This document shows, in pieces, positions 7,188 through 8,766 of a stretch of DNA of 8,766 nucleotides; position 1 is the stretch's first letter; the number at the start of each line of letters is the position of its first letter. A program made the position numbers and the translations under genes. The notes under the pieces are model-generated. The model was not told the DNA's origin and did not search any database. It saw nothing but the letters and a program-made list of their open reading frames with translations. This stretch comes from an uncultured Gemmatimonadota bacterium. GTDB lineage: Bacteria > Gemmatimonadota > Gemmatimonadetes > Gemmatimonadales > Gemmatimonadaceae. The stretch lies in the NCBI GenBank assembly GCA_903906325.1, contig CAIVJV010000007.1:1-8766 (forward strand). The letters run 5' to 3'.

Positions 7188-7240
7188 CCTGATGCCTGAC
7201 GCGGGTCGCAGGCCCGCGTCAGGCGCTCCGGCGGTCAGGC
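7182..7240. terminator. Nested inverted repeat between convergent genes, probable bidirectional terminator
   Basis: The 47-bp spacer between the ketosynthase and serpin genes holds a perfect 12-bp stem, GCCTGACGCGGG (7194-7205) with its complement at 7213-7224, and a 7-base loop. Outside it GCCTGACC (7182-7189) is complementary to 7233-7240. These outer arms contain the stop codons of both genes, so the heptamer GCCTGAC occurs four times, two per orientation. There is no T tract on either side, so it is not a canonical intrinsic terminator. It could still end or stabilise both converging transcripts. Confidence 0.6.
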
Positions 7241-8497
7241 GGGAATCGTCGCGATCTTGCCGAGGAAGAGGATCGTCCCGCTGAAGCGCTCGCGGATCGC
7301 GAAGAGGAAGGGCCGGTCCACCCGGAACTGTGGGGGGAGGCTCGTCACCCCCACGCCGATCCCCGTGACCCCCGCCGCCTCGGTCCCGGCCTCGTTGACC
7401 TCGAGGAAGGTCTTGTGCGTGACGAAGCGCACGAACAATCGCTCAGGGCCCGTGGCCAGTCGCGTCAGATTCGCCGTCGCGGGGTCGAAGAGGTCCCGCA
7501 TCCCGAGCGCGGCGAGATCCTCCCTCAGTTCGCGCGTCTGCGCCACCGTGAACTTCGGCAGATAGAGATCGGCTCGTACCGTCGCCGCCGTCGAAGCGAG
7601 CTCGCCGATCATCGCATCCCACCGCTCCGCCGTCATCTCGGTCACCACCGACTGCACATCGACCCCCTCGTTGGGGAGGACGATCGTCATCGTGAAGGCC
7701 CCATTCCCATACGGGAGATCGATCGTCGCGTAGCGGTCGCCGAAGCGGATCCGCTGCTGCCCTTGGCGATACATCATCGGGACCTGCTGCGCCCCAGCGG
7801 GGCCAGTGAACGCGGCGGTCCGGGTCAGCTTCGGATCGAAGGGCTCCTGCCATGCCCCTTTGAAGAAGATCGCATTGATCAGATACATCACATCGTCGGG
7901 ATGGATCGACTCGAGGATCGTCGGGATCCGCCCTGCCGTCGCCTCCTTCACCCAACCGTTGATCTCGCCGAGGGTGCGGCCGTCGGTGAAGTCCACCGTC
8001 CGCACCGCCGCGTCGAAGTGCACCCGCGTCGCCTCCAGGAAGCTCGGCGCCGCCGCGAACCCCGCGCGCACCCAGACGCTGTTCGCCACCCGCAGCGTCG
8101 AGTGGGGGTCGAGCCCCACGAGGAGGTCGAGGATCCCGCGGTAGGCGGCGTTCATCGCCGCGAGGGTCGGTGGGGTCGTCGCGGGGGAGGCATGCCGCAG
8201 CGCGAGCCGCATCTGGTCGAGCGTCGCCCCGTCGGCGCCGTTCATCAGCATCCCGAGCGCCATGGAGACGCTGAGCGGGGAGACCACGCGGTTCGCGCGC
8301 GGGTCGGCCGCGGTCGTCCGCAGCAGGTCGAAGGCGAAGGCGTTCGACGCGGTGGCGAGGCGCGCCTCCGTCGCGGTCAACTCGCGCGGGAGTCCGGTGA
8401 TCGGTGCGATCGGAGCCGCGGGATCCTTGGCGCAGGCGATGCCCGCGATGAGGAGGCCGGGGAGACAGCGTCTGAGGAGGGGGCGGAGTGGGCGCAT
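7235..8497 (-). CDS. Serpin-family protease inhibitor, predicted lipoprotein
   Basis: A full-length serpin of 420 residues from the ATG at 8497. Residues 1-22 form a signal peptide (Arg-rich start, hydrophobic LLIAGIA) ending in a lipobox Cys22, so the mature protein is probably lipid-anchored outside the cytoplasm; Ala follows the Cys. Serpin blocks run in order: NRVVSPLSVSMALGML, INGWVKEATAGRIPTIL, LINAIFFKGAWQEPFD, LPKFTVAQT, the hinge EAGTEAAG and the C-terminal DRPFLFAIRERFSGTILFLG. The small-residue hinge, with Thr at P14 and Ala at P12-P11, is the inhibitory type. Aligning TSLPPQ with the MSIPPE of alpha-1-antitrypsin puts P1 at Thr385 (codon 7343-7345) and P1' at Ser386, pointing to a protease that accepts a small polar P1 residue. 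An in-frame GTG at 8521 would add eight residues but has no ribosome site. The gene stands alone, convergent with the operon. Confidence 0.92.
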   Translation of the reverse strand: MRPLRPLLRRCLPGLLIAGIACAKDPAAPIAPITGLPRELTATEARLATASNAFAFDLLRTTAADPRANRVVSPLSVSMALGMLMNGADGATLDQMRLALRHASPATTPPTLAAMNAAYRGILDLLVGLDPHSTLRVANSVWVRAGFAAAPSFLEATRVHFDAAVRTVDFTDGRTLGEINGWVKEATAGRIPTILESIHPDDVMYLINAIFFKGAWQEPFDPKLTRTAAFTGPAGAQQVPMMYRQGQQRIRFGDRYATIDLPYGNGAFTMTIVLPNEGVDVQSVVTEMTAERWDAMIGELASTAATVRADLYLPKFTVAQTRELREDLAALGMRDLFDPATANLTRLATGPERLFVRFVTHKTFLEVNEAGTEAAGVTGIGVGVTSLPPQFRVDRPFLFAIRERFSGTILFLGKIATIPA

Positions 8498-8501
8498 CAG
8501 G

Positions 8502-8507
8502 TCACCT
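8502..8507 (-). promoter_or_regulatory. Ribosome binding site deciding the serpin start
   Basis: On the - strand AGGTGA lies four bases before the ATG at 8497. The alternative GTG at 8521 has no purine-rich site upstream. The site also sits inside the short inverted repeat CAGGT-C-ACCTG (8498-8508). Confidence 0.5.
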
Positions 8508-8572
8508 GAGGAGGGGCTCACTGGTATCTACCCGGGGGGCCGTCCGCCGTGCCACACCCCCCCGGCCCCGGA

Positions 8573-8580
8573 TAGTTTTG
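8573..8580 (+). promoter_or_regulatory. Possible -7/-10 promoter element (TAnnTTTG) for the proline dehydrogenase gene
   Basis: TAGTTTTG is one of the few AT-rich stretches in the 115-bp divergent spacer and matches the TAnnTTTG element of Bacteroidetes-type housekeeping promoters. It lies 32 bp before the ATG at 8613. No TTTG-like -33 element is seen at the expected distance, so the assignment is tentative. Confidence 0.25.
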
Positions 8581-8593
8581 GGAAGCCTTCCCA
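8579..8593. promoter_or_regulatory. Operator-like palindrome in the divergent promoter region
   Basis: TGGGAAG-C-CTTCCCA is a perfect 7-bp inverted repeat around one central base. It begins at the end of the TAGTTTTG element and would overlap the predicted transcription start of the proline dehydrogenase gene, a typical place for a repressor site. The binding protein is unknown. Confidence 0.3.
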
Positions 8594-8612
8594 CCCCCCA
8601 ACAGATCGCCGC

Positions 8613-8766
8613 ATGCCCATCGGCCGCTCCCTCCTCCTCGCCGCCGCACAGAGCCCAACCCTCAACCGCTTCGCGCTCAAGAGCCCTATCGTGAAGCGCG
8701 CCACCCGCGCCTTCATGCCGGGGGAGCGCCCCGAGGACGCGCTCGATGCCGGCGCGGCGCTCACCC
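8613..8766 (+). CDS. Proline dehydrogenase family protein, N-terminal fragment (cut by window edge)
   Basis: The frame opens at ATG 8613 and runs to the right edge (51 codons, no stop). The visible residues include SLLLAAAQSP, then KRATRAFMPGE and PEDALDAGAAL. A helical N-terminus ending in a RxFMPGE or RFVAGE box followed by an 'EDAL' helix is typical of monofunctional bacterial proline dehydrogenases. These flavoenzymes oxidise proline to pyrroline-5-carboxylate at the start of proline catabolism. The FAD-binding barrel lies beyond the window, so the identification rests on this short stretch. No clear Shine-Dalgarno site precedes the ATG, so the exact start is uncertain. The gene diverges from the serpin gene with a 115-bp spacer. 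Confidence 0.68.
   Translation, partial: MPIGRSLLLAAAQSPTLNRFALKSPIVKRATRAFMPGERPEDALDAGAALT

Noticed and set aside
7415..8509. Long + strand open frame opposite the serpin gene
   Set aside because: Arg/His/Glu-rich shadow of a clearly recognisable full-length serpin.
8498..8521. GTG at 8521 as serpin start
   Set aside because: It would put eight extra residues before a good lipoprotein signal peptide and has no ribosome site, while the ATG at 8497 has AGGTGA at good spacing.
8532..8565. G/C-rich 8-bp stem as an intrinsic terminator
   Set aside because: It lies between two divergent gene starts, has an 18-base loop and no T tract; no transcript is expected to end there.

Overview
The window is high-GC DNA (about two thirds G+C by eye) with tightly packed bacterial genes. 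It holds a block of seven co-directional catabolic genes (2-7187, + strand), then a convergent serpin gene (7235-8497, - strand), then the 5' end of a divergent proline dehydrogenase gene (8613 to the edge, + strand). No marker gene fixes the taxon. The GC content, the lipoprotein serpin and a TAnnTTTG-type promoter element would fit a Gemmatimonadota or similar FCB-group bacterium, but this is inference.

The operon resembles the aerobic CoA-dependent 2-aminobenzoate (anthranilate) cluster known from Azoarcus evansii. In order it has: the old-yellow-enzyme half of a 2-aminobenzoyl-CoA monooxygenase/reductase (ACMR) type fusion protein, cut by the left edge; a short-chain dehydrogenase; a crotonase-fold protein; an acyl-CoA dehydrogenase; a 2-aminobenzoate-CoA ligase; a RidA/YjgF-family protein; and a FabH-like ketosynthase. 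Four of the six junctions are ATGA overlaps, one has a 1-bp gap and one a 10-bp gap, so translation is probably coupled. The operon promoter lies outside the window.

Inferred pathway: the ligase makes 2-aminobenzoyl-CoA. The fusion flavoprotein hydroxylates and reduces it to 2-amino-5-oxocyclohex-1-ene-1-carbonyl-CoA. The RidA-like protein, crotonase, dehydrogenases and perhaps the FabH-like protein then deaminate, open and shorten the ring as CoA thioesters. Three members look chemically atypical. The RidA-like protein has Met where the catalytic Arg should be. The crotonase lacks both hydratase glutamates. The FabH-like protein has an intact Cys-His-Asn triad plus a C-terminal extension, and no thiolase gene is present. 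These downstream steps are the most likely place for undescribed chemistry.

The operon and the serpin gene converge on a 47-bp spacer with a perfect 12-bp stem inside an outer 8-bp inverted repeat that contains both stop codons. The serpin is full length with an inhibitory-type hinge and a predicted Thr-Ser scissile bond, and is probably a lipoprotein. The 115-bp divergent spacer between the serpin and proline dehydrogenase genes holds several short palindromes and one promoter-like element. No tRNA, rRNA, CRISPR or insertion sequence was seen.
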